A stretch of 64,000 bases of DNA from Actinomyces qiguomingii (GTDB lineage Bacteria > Actinomycetota > Actinomycetes > Actinomycetales > Actinomycetaceae): the NCBI RefSeq assembly GCF_004102025.1, contig NZ_CP025228.1, positions 2,480,001-2,544,000 of the forward strand. Reading direction: 5' to 3'. The notes beneath the pieces are model-generated. The model was not told the DNA's origin and ran no database searches. It saw nothing but the letters and a program-made list of their open reading frames with translations. Positions 26,145 through 35,297 of the stretch are shown piece by piece. Each line of letters begins with the position of its first letter. The first letter of the stretch is position 1. The position numbers were made by a program, and so were the translations under genes.

Positions 26145-27509
26145 TCAGTGCCGTTCCCGACGATCCCCGCCGGGCGCCTCACTGTGCACCGCTCCGAACG
26201 GGCGCCGTCTCCATCGGGAGGACACCCGGTTGAGAACCACGCCCGCGACCACGCCGTTGCCCTGCTCAATGGCCAGCATCGCCTCCTGCAAATCATCAAC
26301 CGTAGTACGCCCCGCACGAGCGACCAATAACACGCCGCCAGCGCGTTCAGCCATTACCGCCGCATCAGCGTAAGGCAATACCGGAGGAGAGTCGATAACC
26401 ACTATATGGTCCGCCTCCAGCTCAGCGATCAGGGCAGCCATTGTCGAAGACGCGAGCAACTCAGACGGATTTGACAGCATCCGTCCGGCGGGAATGAACT
26501 TCAGGCCCGGAATCGACGTTACCGTCATAACCTCTTCAGCCGATGCGTCCCCAGCCAGCAACTGCGAGAGCCCCGATGCATCCGCATCCACCCCGAATGT
26601 TTCGGCAAGCGCCGGTGCACGCAGGTCACCCTCTACCAGCACTACCCGCTCACCCGCCAGGGCGAATACCCTAGCCAAGCGCGCCGCCACCGTAGTGCGA
26701 CCGTCCGCCGCCGCCGGCGACGTGACAATGAGGCTGCCACCACTGCCGCCCCCGTGCAGCACATTGGTCCGCAGACGGCGCATCGCCTCCTCGACGGCGG
26801 GGGCCGCCGTCCGTCCGGGGCCCACCCGGCTGATGGACTTCGAGTAGGGAACAACTCCCAGCGCTTTCAAATCGCCAGCGGCACGAACATCATCGACCCC
26901 GCGCAGGGTATTGTCCGTGACCTCTCGGAGAATGATCCAAATATAACCCAGAACCAGGCCGCCGAGGGCGCCGAGAACGACGAACCTCATGCTCGAAGGG
27001 GAACGGGTAGTTTCTGACAACTCTGATGATGACATCAGCACGATTTCCGCGGGGTACCGGTCCCCCTCCAACTCGCGCACCTCCTGGGCCGATTGAATGA
27101 TTGCCTCATCGGCCACACGCCGCGCCAACTCTGGTGAGGACGCCGTCGCCGTGACCACCACCGTTGCCGTATTCTCCGCATGTGACGCCGTCAACGATCT
27201 CGCGATCTGCGACGCAGTCTCATCCAGCCCGAGGGAGTCGACGACACGCTGCCCTACCGTCTCCGAGGTGAGCACCGGGATGACCGCATCGATCTTGCGA
27301 GACGCCAACTGGGTTGCCACGTAATACGAGTCGGTGGTGTCCGCGACGTTGTCCGGCACGTACACCCGCATGTAACCGACGGCTTTGGCCGTATAGGTCA
27401 CCGGAAGCGCAGCCACCGCGCCGAGCGCCGCCAACATACTCAACACAATCACCAGCGCCAGGCTGCCGATGCGCTGTCGGCTCAGGGCCAACAGTCCGTT
27501 CAGCGTCAT
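26145..27509 (-). CDS. Wzz/BY-kinase-like polysaccharide co-polymerase
   Basis: A 454-residue inner-membrane protein combining a Wzz chain-length domain with a cytoplasmic CpsD/Wzc-like P-loop domain. Membrane segments are near residues 14-36 and 174-194, with the extracytoplasmic part between. The kinase-like domain (about 235-440) has VTSPAAADGRTTVAARLA, LVEGDLRAPAL and HIVVIDSPPVLPYADA. The usual Walker A lysine is Arg271 (GRTT), the A' motif is altered and there is no tyrosine cluster at the end, so kinase activity is doubtful. A GGGAGGTGA ribosome site supports this start. It is last in the cluster transcript. Confidence 0.85.
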   Translation of the reverse strand: MTLNGLLALSRQRIGSLALVIVLSMLAALGAVAALPVTYTAKAVGYMRVYVPDNVADTTDSYYVATQLASRKIDAVIPVLTSETVGQRVVDSLGLDETASQIARSLTASHAENTATVVVTATASSPELARRVADEAIIQSAQEVRELEGDRYPAEIVLMSSSELSETTRSPSSMRFVVLGALGGLVLGYIWIILREVTDNTLRGVDDVRAAGDLKALGVVPYSKSISRVGPGRTAAPAVEEAMRRLRTNVLHGGGSGGSLIVTSPAAADGRTTVAARLARVFALAGERVVLVEGDLRAPALAETFGVDADASGLSQLLAGDASAEEVMTVTSIPGLKFIPAGRMLSNPSELLASSTMAALIAELEADHIVVIDSPPVLPYADAAVMAERAGGVLLVARAGRTTVDDLQEAMLAIEQGNGVVAGVVLNRVSSRWRRRPFGAVHSEAPGGDRRERH

Positions 27510-27627
27510 GAACCGATCACCTCCCATGTGCCCGATCGCATCCGCGCCGAGCAGCCGTGAACCCGAGCGCGGCACCGACTGCACCCGCCTCCGGACTCGG
27601 CGGTACCCCAACAGCGGTTTCTGGTAA

Positions 27628-28566
27628 TCACAGCATAACCCCCTTGAACGTCTTCTTCTCCGGGAGCACTAGCCTGTCTCCGAAAACCACGTCATAGATC
27701 TCCGGCACAAAGAAGGACGTGCCGTTTGCGTCGGTGAAGGTGATCTCACCGAAGAAGACGCGTCCTTCGACCTCGTAGAAATCCACTCTGGCACAGGCGA
27801 ATCCCCTACCGAGCTCCTCCGCCAGGCGGCACATCTCATCCAATCTCTCAGGCGGATCGATATCCCCAGCGATATCCCCGTACCCGACGTATTCGAACGG
27901 CGCCCTAGTCCAGTCGGGAAGATAGGTTCCGCGTTCTATACGGGAGAATCTGCCATCGACGACGAATATGAACTGAACGACGCCGTCGAAGGTCATGAAC
28001 TTGTAGTCCCGCAGGCCGCCCGAGCCGTCTTCGAGCAGCTTCTCACAAACGATGCGCGGCTCACAGAACTCGTAGTGCAGTTCGAACCCGCCGCGCATGG
28101 CATGCCTCCAGGTCAACCAGTCCGCAAGCTTACGCCGAGTGCGCGTCAAATCGAGCTCATCCTTGTCATGAACGACTATATTCCAGCCGGAGCCATGCGT
28201 GGCCTTCAGCACAAAACTCTCCGGAAGCTTGTCAAAGTCGATGTCATTCGGATCGTCCCATACACCCAGCAACGGCACGAGGTAGTCCGCACCGATACGC
28301 TCTGCCACCCAGTCCCTGACTAGGAACTTGTCCGCCAGCCGCCCCTTCAAAGGAGTCGAATCGTACAGCTTGAGCCAGTGAATTTTATCGGCCAATGTAC
28401 GGGGATCGTCAAGTTCGCACGGACGCCGCATCAACCAACACCACTGCACCAGGGCCGCGCGATACTCCTCCGGCTGGAGCCGACAGTTGCGTTGATGCAA
28501 CGCGCGCAATCCCCGGGCCAGCACCCAACGCGGGACGATCCTCTTCACAATACCCGTGACATCCAT
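27628..28566 (-). CDS. TupA-like ATP-grasp protein
   Basis: A 312-residue protein resembling the TupA-like ATP-grasp family, named after teichuronopeptide biosynthesis, in which amino acids are attached to a cell-wall polymer. Recognisable parts are the N-terminal DPRTLADKIHWLKLYDSTPL with KFLVRDWVAERIG, then the ATP-grasp lysine in SFVLKATHGSGWNIVV, and late acidic residues in RVDFYEVEGRVFFGEITFTD. The start (MDVTGIVKR) is at a GTTTGACATG context with a G-rich site upstream. In this cluster it may modify the glycan with an amino acid. The substrate is not known. Confidence 0.8.
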   Translation of the reverse strand: MDVTGIVKRIVPRWVLARGLRALHQRNCRLQPEEYRAALVQWCWLMRRPCELDDPRTLADKIHWLKLYDSTPLKGRLADKFLVRDWVAERIGADYLVPLLGVWDDPNDIDFDKLPESFVLKATHGSGWNIVVHDKDELDLTRTRRKLADWLTWRHAMRGGFELHYEFCEPRIVCEKLLEDGSGGLRDYKFMTFDGVVQFIFVVDGRFSRIERGTYLPDWTRAPFEYVGYGDIAGDIDPPERLDEMCRLAEELGRGFACARVDFYEVEGRVFFGEITFTDANGTSFFVPEIYDVVFGDRLVLPEKKTFKGVML

Positions 28567-28683
28567 GTCAAACCCCCAACTTGAACGAGACCTCTGACTA
28601 CGCAATAACCCGGCCGAGCCGGCACGAACCAACCGGAACAGTCGGCCCGCCCCAAGTGTGCTCCAGCTCTCGCGTCAAATTTC

Positions 28684-30126
28684 CTATGAACCGCCACTGC
28701 CCCTCCTTCCGGTGTGGGAACCGATCCAACCGCGCGTCTGTCTTACAAGTGCCGCCACCATCCCCCAGTCCGACAGCAGCAACAGTATCAGTGAAGCCCA
28801 GATAATGCTCGCCGCCAACGGGGAAGCTTCGAGCGACGCCGCACAGGCGATAACTCCAACCAGCGCCAACTGACCTAATATCCTCAACGCACTCGTGGGC
28901 AACCAGATTCTTCTCCTAATGTCATACATTCGGATTCCGAACATCACCACATATGCCGAGAGCATACCGATCACAGCCCCCCAGATACCGAGCACCATTG
29001 ACAGCAGCATGCCAACCAGGACGTTCACCACCGCGCCAACCAACGTCGAAACCATCAACATGCGATTGTCCATCAGTGCCTGGTAGAAACTCTCGAAGAA
29101 GATCGATAGTGCCCCAAAAGCCGCGGCGAGCATTAGTAGCGGAACATATCTCCAGGCAACACCGAAATCCGATCGCAACAAGAACTCCGATATTGACCTG
29201 CTCATCGCGATCACGACTCCGGACAGCACGAGCACCGCCCACGCATAACCGCGCAGCACACGCGCAAAGAACACCCCGCTGCCAGGCGAACCGATCGCCT
29301 TAGAAGCAGAGTACTGCCAAGCCAGCTGGAACACCGAGGTGCCCAGGTTGATGATCGCCGGCAGTTTGCTGGCGGCTGTGAATACGCCCGCATCTCCGGC
29401 GCCTCTGCTCCACAGCACAACGTACCTTCCGGATATGCTGACAATCCACCAGGCGATCAAGTTCGGTACTAGTGGCAGACTGTAACCGAGCATTCTCCGC
29501 AGTAATCGGCCATCGAAACTCGACGGTGAAAGGAATCGATACTCGTGAGACATCGCGAAGGCCATCGTGGAGGCCACGAAATGCGCTATCGAATATGACC
29601 ACAAATACCCTGATACGCCCGCGCCGGCGCGCACCACCAACACGTAGGTTCCCACCAGTAGGGCCACGGCATTGGTCATCCCGTAAAGAACATACCTCTT
29701 GACGTGTCCGCACCCCCTTGCGAATTGCGCGGTACCCTTGTAGGCGCATACGGATGCGAAGAGAACGAACACGGCTAGCGCGAACGAGTATCCGAACACG
29801 AAATGGGCCGCGGCGCACATGGCGCCGACGCAGACGATACCTCCCCCAAGTAGAATCACTGCGTTGGTGAACAGACTGGTCTTCCGAATTCCGTCATCGA
29901 TCGAGAACCTGTACAGCGCCTCAACGGCACCCAGCGACATGACCGGGAGCAGTATCTCCATACTGTTGTTGGCAAGCTCCGCGACTCCGTACTCCTCAAC
30001 TGTCATCACCGTCGTGTACAGAGGCATCAGGATGAACGACACCAGTTTGACGCCCAGCGTGCCGACGGCGAACACGAACGTGTTGCCGATCAGCTCGCGG
30101 AGCCTTCCCCTATCACCTGCGGCCAT
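28684..30126 (-). CDS. polysaccharide flippase (Wzx-like, MOP superfamily)
   Basis: A 480-residue membrane protein with about twelve to fourteen hydrophobic segments. The N-terminus is typical of lipopolysaccharide-flippase members (LIGNTFVFAVGTLGVKLVSFILMPLYTTVMTVEEYG spans about residues 11-46). The mid-region YSLPLVPNLIAWWIVSISGRYVV is also characteristic. It would flip lipid-linked repeat units across the membrane before polymerisation. A GGAGAGGGG ribosome site precedes the ATG. It follows the acetyltransferase gene by 88 bases. Confidence 0.88.
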   Translation of the reverse strand: MAAGDRGRLRELIGNTFVFAVGTLGVKLVSFILMPLYTTVMTVEEYGVAELANNSMEILLPVMSLGAVEALYRFSIDDGIRKTSLFTNAVILLGGGIVCVGAMCAAAHFVFGYSFALAVFVLFASVCAYKGTAQFARGCGHVKRYVLYGMTNAVALLVGTYVLVVRAGAGVSGYLWSYSIAHFVASTMAFAMSHEYRFLSPSSFDGRLLRRMLGYSLPLVPNLIAWWIVSISGRYVVLWSRGAGDAGVFTAASKLPAIINLGTSVFQLAWQYSASKAIGSPGSGVFFARVLRGYAWAVLVLSGVVIAMSRSISEFLLRSDFGVAWRYVPLLMLAAAFGALSIFFESFYQALMDNRMLMVSTLVGAVVNVLVGMLLSMVLGIWGAVIGMLSAYVVMFGIRMYDIRRRIWLPTSALRILGQLALVGVIACAASLEASPLAASIIWASLILLLLSDWGMVAALVRQTRGWIGSHTGRRGSGGS

Positions 30127-30214
30127 GAGTGCCCCTCTCCGTCATCGCGGTCCTCCGATCACAAGCCGCCATGCCATCGACACAGCATCACCACAGCGCT
30201 CTCATGACCTCTCC

Positions 30215-30649
30215 TCAAGACCGCTCACCGTCCACGATCCGCGCTGGCACGCCAACAGCTGTTGCACCCGCGGGAACATCGGAGAGCACGACTGCTCCAG
30301 CACCAATTACGGCATCGTCTCCGACCACGATGGGCCCCAATAGCTTGGCACCACATCCGACCAACACCCTGTCCCCAATGATGGGGACCTCCTTGAGTCC
30401 CTTCCTTCCGCCGATCGTGACCTGATGGGATATCGTGCAGCTCTCGCCGATCACGGCGTCGGGATGAATCACCACCGCAAGCGCATGGTGGGGAAACTTT
30501 GTTCCTGCACCTACTCGGGCCGCATACGGTACATCGCAAGCGAAAACCATTCGCATGAACGCTCTCACAGCGTACGCGAAGATACGCATACGGTGTCCGG
30601 CGAGCCAACGCGCAACTGAATAGCACCGGTATACCGGGTCCATGGTCAT
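30215..30649 (-). CDS. hexapeptide-repeat acetyltransferase
   Basis: A 144-residue acyltransferase built on left-handed beta-helix hexapeptide repeats (VVIHPDAVIGESCTISHQVT, then VPIIGDRVLVGCGAKLLGPI). The C-terminus resembles serine O-acetyltransferase (GVPARIV), but the N-terminal domain of that enzyme is missing. In this cluster it more likely O-acetylates the glycan. The ATG overlaps the polymerase stop codon as ATGA. A second Met two codons later is better spaced from the AGGAAGG ribosome site and could be the true start. Confidence 0.84.
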   Translation of the reverse strand: MTMDPVYRCYSVARWLAGHRMRIFAYAVRAFMRMVFACDVPYAARVGAGTKFPHHALAVVIHPDAVIGESCTISHQVTIGGRKGLKEVPIIGDRVLVGCGAKLLGPIVVGDDAVIGAGAVVLSDVPAGATAVGVPARIVDGERS

Positions 30650-31752
30650 CGTCCTTCCTGAAGGAAACTGACGTAAGGAAACAAGTTGAACCACTCCGGC
30701 CGAACCGTTAGTGCCACCGTCCGGTGTGCAAAACACAGCGGAACAGTCAACACCTGGGCCCCAATCCGATGACGAACATCGCCATGCGATATCACGTTAG
30801 CAACCCCGACGACGAATGGCAGGGTGAAGTACATCTCGATCCTGTCCAGCAAGTTGAAACCTAGCGAAACCACCATCACACCGAGATCCAGCAGCACGAA
30901 GGCCAGGAGCACCCGCGTCCTTCCCGACGGGTCATCGTCCACCGCCGTCTTCCAGCCGCAGCCCGCCGCAACCACGACTATCATTATCCTCACGCATATC
31001 CCCAGCACCGTGGCGGACCTGACTCCCCCTTCCGCGTAGGCCGAATTGAGGTAATGCCCGTAGTAGGTCAACGCCGGGCCGAATCGCGTCAGTATTGCTC
31101 CCAGCATCGCCGCTAGGAACACCACCGCAGTACCCGCCTTAAGCCAGCCCGCGAACGTGTGGGCACTAATAGAGGTCACGAAATATAGCGGAAGCAGTAA
31201 TAGTGCGGAACTGTGAAACTGTGATGCGAGCAGTATCAGAAGCACGTAGTGAACCGGCCTACGGTTAAGCAACGCCGGGAACGCGAACAGGAAGAGTGCC
31301 ACCGCGACGCCCTGCCTGAGCGCCAGCATGACGTCGTAGAAGACCGACATGCCGAAGGCAAGCAGTACGGCGACCGAGTTTGAGAACGCGTAACGATGAA
31401 TAAATATGAAGATGGCGCCGAAGGCCACTATGGACAGCACGAGCAGGAACACGTTGAAATCGTCCGTGACCCTGCTGACAACGTAGTTCAAAACCACATA
31501 GCCGCGCTCAAAACGGCTGACGGAGTATGCCTCCTCCAGCGAATCGGCTCCGACAATGGAATGGAACACCCTCCTGTACTCACGAGTGTCGCTACCCACG
31601 GTAACGGCGCGCATAGAGCTAAGCACGATGAAGCCACCGGTCGCGACAAGGAGTGTCAACGTGCCCTTCACGCCACCTTCGGTTCGCGATCCGAAGGACA
31701 AGCCGCTAGCCAGCAACAGGCAGACGAAAAGCGCATAATGTAGCCACATCAC
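30646..31752 (-). CDS. EpsG/Wzy-like polysaccharide polymerase
   Basis: A 368-residue polytopic protein of about ten membrane helices, similar to the EpsG family of exopolysaccharide polymerases. Typical features are VGSDTREYRRVF after the second helix, FERGYVVLNYVVS, the central SVFYDVMLALRQGVAVALFLFA and SQFHSSALLLLPLYF. It should link repeat units on the outer face of the membrane. The GTG at 31752 overlaps the glycosyltransferase stop as GTGA. The adjacent ATG at 31749 is equally possible. Identification rests on topology and motifs, as these proteins diverge strongly. Confidence 0.82.
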   Translation of the reverse strand: MMWLHYALFVCLLLASGLSFGSRTEGGVKGTLTLLVATGGFIVLSSMRAVTVGSDTREYRRVFHSIVGADSLEEAYSVSRFERGYVVLNYVVSRVTDDFNVFLLVLSIVAFGAIFIFIHRYAFSNSVAVLLAFGMSVFYDVMLALRQGVAVALFLFAFPALLNRRPVHYVLLILLASQFHSSALLLLPLYFVTSISAHTFAGWLKAGTAVVFLAAMLGAILTRFGPALTYYGHYLNSAYAEGGVRSATVLGICVRIMIVVVAAGCGWKTAVDDDPSGRTRVLLAFVLLDLGVMVVSLGFNLLDRIEMYFTLPFVVGVANVISHGDVRHRIGAQVLTVPLCFAHRTVALTVRPEWFNLFPYVSFLQEGR

Positions 31753-32909
31753 CGTCTACCGATCTGAGAGAGTGCCTCATATCGGCGTACCATCTCACCC
31801 ACCGCCTCGGCCACGTCGTAACCCCTCCGGCGCGTCGCCTCGACACCGAGCTCTCTACCCCGATCGGTGCGTAGGCGTACCGACTCAATCCGTCTGACCC
31901 AGGCATCCGGCGGCGAGGCCAACGGAACGAACGAGCAGTTCAGCGTCTCAATCTCACCCGGCACTCTATCCGAACAGACCACAGGGACGCCGGCGCACTG
32001 TGCCTCGACACCGGCCAGGCCGAGCCCTTCAAACCTCGATGGGAGAACGAATACGTCCATCGCCTGGTACAGCTCTGACACCCGTCCGCTGTGTCCGAGG
32101 AACATGACCCGGTCCGCCAGATCCTGCTCGCGAGCAACGGCCTCGTAGTGCTCTTTTAACGGCCCGTCCCCGACCAAAAGGAGCCTACTCGAGGGTTCAT
32201 GCCGAAGAAATTCCTTGAAAACAGACAACAGAAGTGCGTGATTCTTCTCCTCGCTAAAACGGCCGACGTGTCCTATGACGCATCTGTCATCGAGCCCGAA
32301 CTCACCCCGTATCGCATTTCTGACGTCGGAGTTGAACTCGAACCGTTCAACTTCAATCGCATTCCGCATGATGGTGAAGCTAAGAGATCCGAACAGGTGG
32401 ACGCCGGCCTCGTATGAGCACGCCATGCGCGCATCCGAGTAGCGTCGAATGTTCCTGCATGCGAGCCAATTGCGGAACGCCCTTATTCTACTACCCGAAT
32501 ATCCGGTGGAGTGCGAGTGAACTATTACTGTGGCAGCTCCGTTTCGATGAATCACCGGATACAGAAATCTTGCCAGCATGGGATCATGAATATGCACAAC
32601 ACTATATTCGCCCCCATGTTCCTTCAGAACCCTCGCCAGATGCCTTCGTATCGTCAAGATGTTCTTACTATCAGGGCCCTCAAGGCACCTGCCACCCAGG
32701 TCCTCAATCTCATCCTGATACGTTGTATCCGAGGGGTGGTAGTAGGTGTAGAAGTCGAATACAACCCTACTGCGATCGATATGTCTGAAGTAGTTCATCA
32801 GAACGCCCATCACACCCGAACGAACCGTTAGGGAAGAGTGAATGTGCAACACCCGCAGAGGGGTTCGAACGGACTGCGGTAAACGCTCCGCCCCACGGCG
32901 CTGATTCAT
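31749..32909 (-). CDS. family 4 glycosyltransferase
   Basis: A 386-residue GT-B glycosyltransferase. The N-terminal domain starts RVLHIHSSLTVRSGVMGVLMNYF and contains VVHIHDPMLARFLYPV. The C-terminal nucleotide-sugar domain has GHVGRFSEEKNHALLL, LLLVGDGPLKEHY and LPSRFEGLGLAGVEAQCAGVP, the E-x7-E motif of GT4 retaining enzymes. An AGGAG site eight bases upstream supports the Met at 32909. A longer frame has no such site. The sugar is unknown. Confidence 0.9.
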   Translation of the reverse strand: MNQRRGAERLPQSVRTPLRVLHIHSSLTVRSGVMGVLMNYFRHIDRSRVVFDFYTYYHPSDTTYQDEIEDLGGRCLEGPDSKNILTIRRHLARVLKEHGGEYSVVHIHDPMLARFLYPVIHRNGAATVIVHSHSTGYSGSRIRAFRNWLACRNIRRYSDARMACSYEAGVHLFGSLSFTIMRNAIEVERFEFNSDVRNAIRGEFGLDDRCVIGHVGRFSEEKNHALLLSVFKEFLRHEPSSRLLLVGDGPLKEHYEAVAREQDLADRVMFLGHSGRVSELYQAMDVFVLPSRFEGLGLAGVEAQCAGVPVVCSDRVPGEIETLNCSFVPLASPPDAWVRRIESVRLRTDRGRELGVEATRRRGYDVAEAVGEMVRRYEALSQIGRR

Positions 32910-32974
32910 TGTCGCACTCCTTTGTTCTGTCCCTATCGAAAAGTCGTTACGAGCGGCAGATCCGGCGTCGGCCA

Positions 32975-33733
32975 CTATTTAAGCCGAAACACCTTGATCA
33001 CTCCCCATACTATCAGATGAAATACAGATCTCGCAATACTAAGGTGTTCTATTTGTCGGTACAGCGTCCAATGGTACGTCACGAGATCGAGCTTGTTACT
33101 CGATATCGATCCGGCCCTGACACGGTAAGCGGCGAGCACCTCGGGAATACTCCATATGTACGGCTCCTGCCGGAGCATTCGCAACCACAAGGCGTCGTCG
33201 TTCCGTTTCCGGATATCAGGCACCTCGAACTTGCCCATCCGGGAAACGTCATACATCACCGTTGAGTTTCCCACGGGGCAATCCAGGAGCAGGCGCCGGT
33301 AGGAGATCCGCCTAGGACTACGCATCACCTTCCCCCGGCGCATCCCGGGATCAGTGAACTGCTGGTACGCAGTGCAAGTGAAGGCAACCGACTTGGTTCG
33401 CATGAACCGCACCTGCTTCTCGAGCTTCTCGGGGTGCCACAGATCATCGGAGTCAAGAAACGCCATGTACTGTCCACGAGCCCGCTTCATAGCCCGGTTG
33501 CGGGCAACAGCGGCACCTGAGTTCCGGGGGAGTCTGATACAGCATATGCGCGAGTCCTCGCGGGAAAGCTCGTGCACCACCTCGGCGGTGGCGTCTGTCG
33601 AGCAGTCGTCCACCACGATCAACTCCCACTTGGAATACGTCTGCGCCTGCACGGAACGCACCGCCTGCGCTATGAACGGCTCGCTGTTGTAGGCAGGCAT
33701 AATGACCGATACTAGGCCGGGTTCCGGGTTCAT
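32975..33733 (-). CDS. family 2 glycosyltransferase
   Basis: A 252-residue GT-A glycosyltransferase: SVIMPAYNSEPFIAQAVRS, LIVVDDCSTDAT, GAAVARNRAMKRARGQYMAF and the metal-binding DSDD. Later blocks are GNSTVMYDVSRMGKF and KRNDDALWLRML. The start lies only two bases from the stop of the sugar transferase gene, with a GGAG site upstream. It should add the second or a later sugar of the repeat unit. Confidence 0.9.
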   Translation of the reverse strand: MNPEPGLVSVIMPAYNSEPFIAQAVRSVQAQTYSKWELIVVDDCSTDATAEVVHELSREDSRICCIRLPRNSGAAVARNRAMKRARGQYMAFLDSDDLWHPEKLEKQVRFMRTKSVAFTCTAYQQFTDPGMRRGKVMRSPRRISYRRLLLDCPVGNSTVMYDVSRMGKFEVPDIRKRNDDALWLRMLRQEPYIWSIPEVLAAYRVRAGSISSNKLDLVTYHWTLYRQIEHLSIARSVFHLIVWGVIKVFRLK

Positions 33734-33735
33734 GG

Positions 33736-34482
33736 TTATAGCTCTCCAGCTCCCCTGTCAATCAGGACCGCACGAAGGGTCGCCAACATGATTTTGAAGT
33801 CCCGGGCTATGCTGAATTCTCTAATATCGTTCAGATTGAAAGCCATCTTTCGCGGAAGAATGTACTCGACGTATGCCCGGTCGGCGTCGGTTACTGACGT
33901 CAGCAACTGTGCCTCGTCCTTGAACTCTATACTTGCGGTAGAAGTAACACCCGCAGGAAGCAGCAGCGTCGCCAACATCTCCGGAGTGTACTTACGCACA
34001 TATTTTGGGACCTCGGGACGCGTGCCCACGAAACTCATATTTCCTTGCAGAATGTCGATCAGTTGGCTGACCTCATCGATCCTGTACCGACGGAGGAAGG
34101 CCCCCACCCTGGTGACTCGGGCGTCGTTGTGTAAAGTGAGCTGCTCTCCCGCCAGATGAGAGCCCGCCTTCATGGTACGGAACTTGTGTATCTCAAATTC
34201 GCGACCGAACTGCGTCACGCGCTTCTGCCGGAAGAATACGGGTCCAGGTGATTCCACCTTGATTATGATTGGCAGGATGGCAAACAGCCAGGCGAAGGCA
34301 ATCAGCATTGCGCCCGCTCCCGTGACATCAAGCAGTCTTTTGAGGCGCAACTCGCATTGCCGTTCGGCCAAGCGGTCGTAGTATGGCCGTACGGCATCGT
34401 TCCGCATCTCCGGAGGAAGATCCTGCCAGGAAGGCAGGACCATCGTGATCCGTTTAGCCGGATCAGCACGTAGGTTCGACAT
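33736..34482 (-). CDS. initiating sugar-1-phosphate transferase (WbaP/CpsE C-terminal type)
   Basis: Transfers a phosphosugar from a nucleotide sugar to undecaprenyl phosphate, the first step of polysaccharide assembly. The 248-residue protein has one membrane segment (AGAMLIAFAWLFAILPIIIKV) and then the bacterial sugar transferase core: SPGPVFFRQKRV, FEIHKFRTM, RRYRIDEVSQLIDIL and MSFVGTRPEVPKYV. It lacks the large N-terminal domains of WbaP. The ATG at 34482 has a very close GGGAGG. The Met at 34443 is an alternative. It is probably the first gene of the cluster 1 transcript. Confidence 0.88.
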   Translation of the reverse strand: MSNLRADPAKRITMVLPSWQDLPPEMRNDAVRPYYDRLAERQCELRLKRLLDVTGAGAMLIAFAWLFAILPIIIKVESPGPVFFRQKRVTQFGREFEIHKFRTMKAGSHLAGEQLTLHNDARVTRVGAFLRRYRIDEVSQLIDILQGNMSFVGTRPEVPKYVRKYTPEMLATLLLPAGVTSTASIEFKDEAQLLTSVTDADRAYVEYILPRKMAFNLNDIREFSIARDFKIMLATLRAVLIDRGAGEL

Positions 34483-35297
34483 GTGCCTCCCACACATTGA
34501 GATCCCACCAAACGGGACGCGCCTGCTTTTCTACAAGGTTCCGCCAGCGCCCGAAGGAACGGTGGCGTCGTCGAATTTGCCGGTCAATGACCCGACTTCG
34601 GGTTCAGATTCATATCCACTGCCACTCGGTTGGCTTCATGGACATAAGACGTGCCGCGCTGATAGCTCCATCTCTCCTCATGAAAGGCTCGCCTTATCGA
34701 GGTACAGAATCCGCTTGCCGCCTCAACGCGGTCGATGTTTAGGCGGACTTGGTTCAGGGTCGCATCAAGGCCTGCGAGTCCTCCTCTTCGATAAGGTCGA
34801 CGCCGGTCACAGTACTCACTGCCGACAACAGTATGGTACTTTCACAGGGCGACACATACAAGCGATCTCACCTAACGGTGCCGCATCGGTACTACGCTCT
34901 GTGCTTTGGCACAGGCAACGAGTGTTTCCCAAGGGCATGACCGTAACACTAAACGGCCAACGGATGCTCCCGCTCAGGGAGCATTTTTGGAGCGGGTGCG
35001 ACGGTGTAGGGACGCCGGGGCGGAATGTCTCAATTCGGCACAAACGCCTCCGACGCGCGCTCCGACACCGGACAACTGCACATCCTCGGCCAGCGCGCCG
35101 TCACCCCACGTCCCTCAATTCGCACCCCTTAAACCGGAAGAAGAGCAGGCCGGGATGACCGGGCAGAACAGTTTGGGGGCCATACCGTGGTCGTTGTCGA
35201 TCAAGTACCTATCCCATGCGGCCCGAGTCCCTTGGGCTACTTGGGTCTTCGCTGCGCAGTTGCAGCGCCGCTGCCACACGATCCGCGGGCTTCCTGT
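34483..35297. other. 815-base region upstream of cluster 1
   Basis: No convincing gene lies here. It should contain the promoter of the polysaccharide operon, with TAGAAA on the minus strand near 34530 as one weak candidate box. A plus-strand terminator hairpin is at 34964-34988. Short open frames on both strands show no family features. Confidence 0.5.
34964..34988 (+). terminator. orphan intrinsic terminator
   Basis: ATGCTCCC faces GGGAGCAT across GCTCA and is followed directly by TTTT on the plus strand. No plus-strand gene is visible upstream, so it may end a small RNA, belong to a lost gene or stop antisense transcription. Confidence 0.7.
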
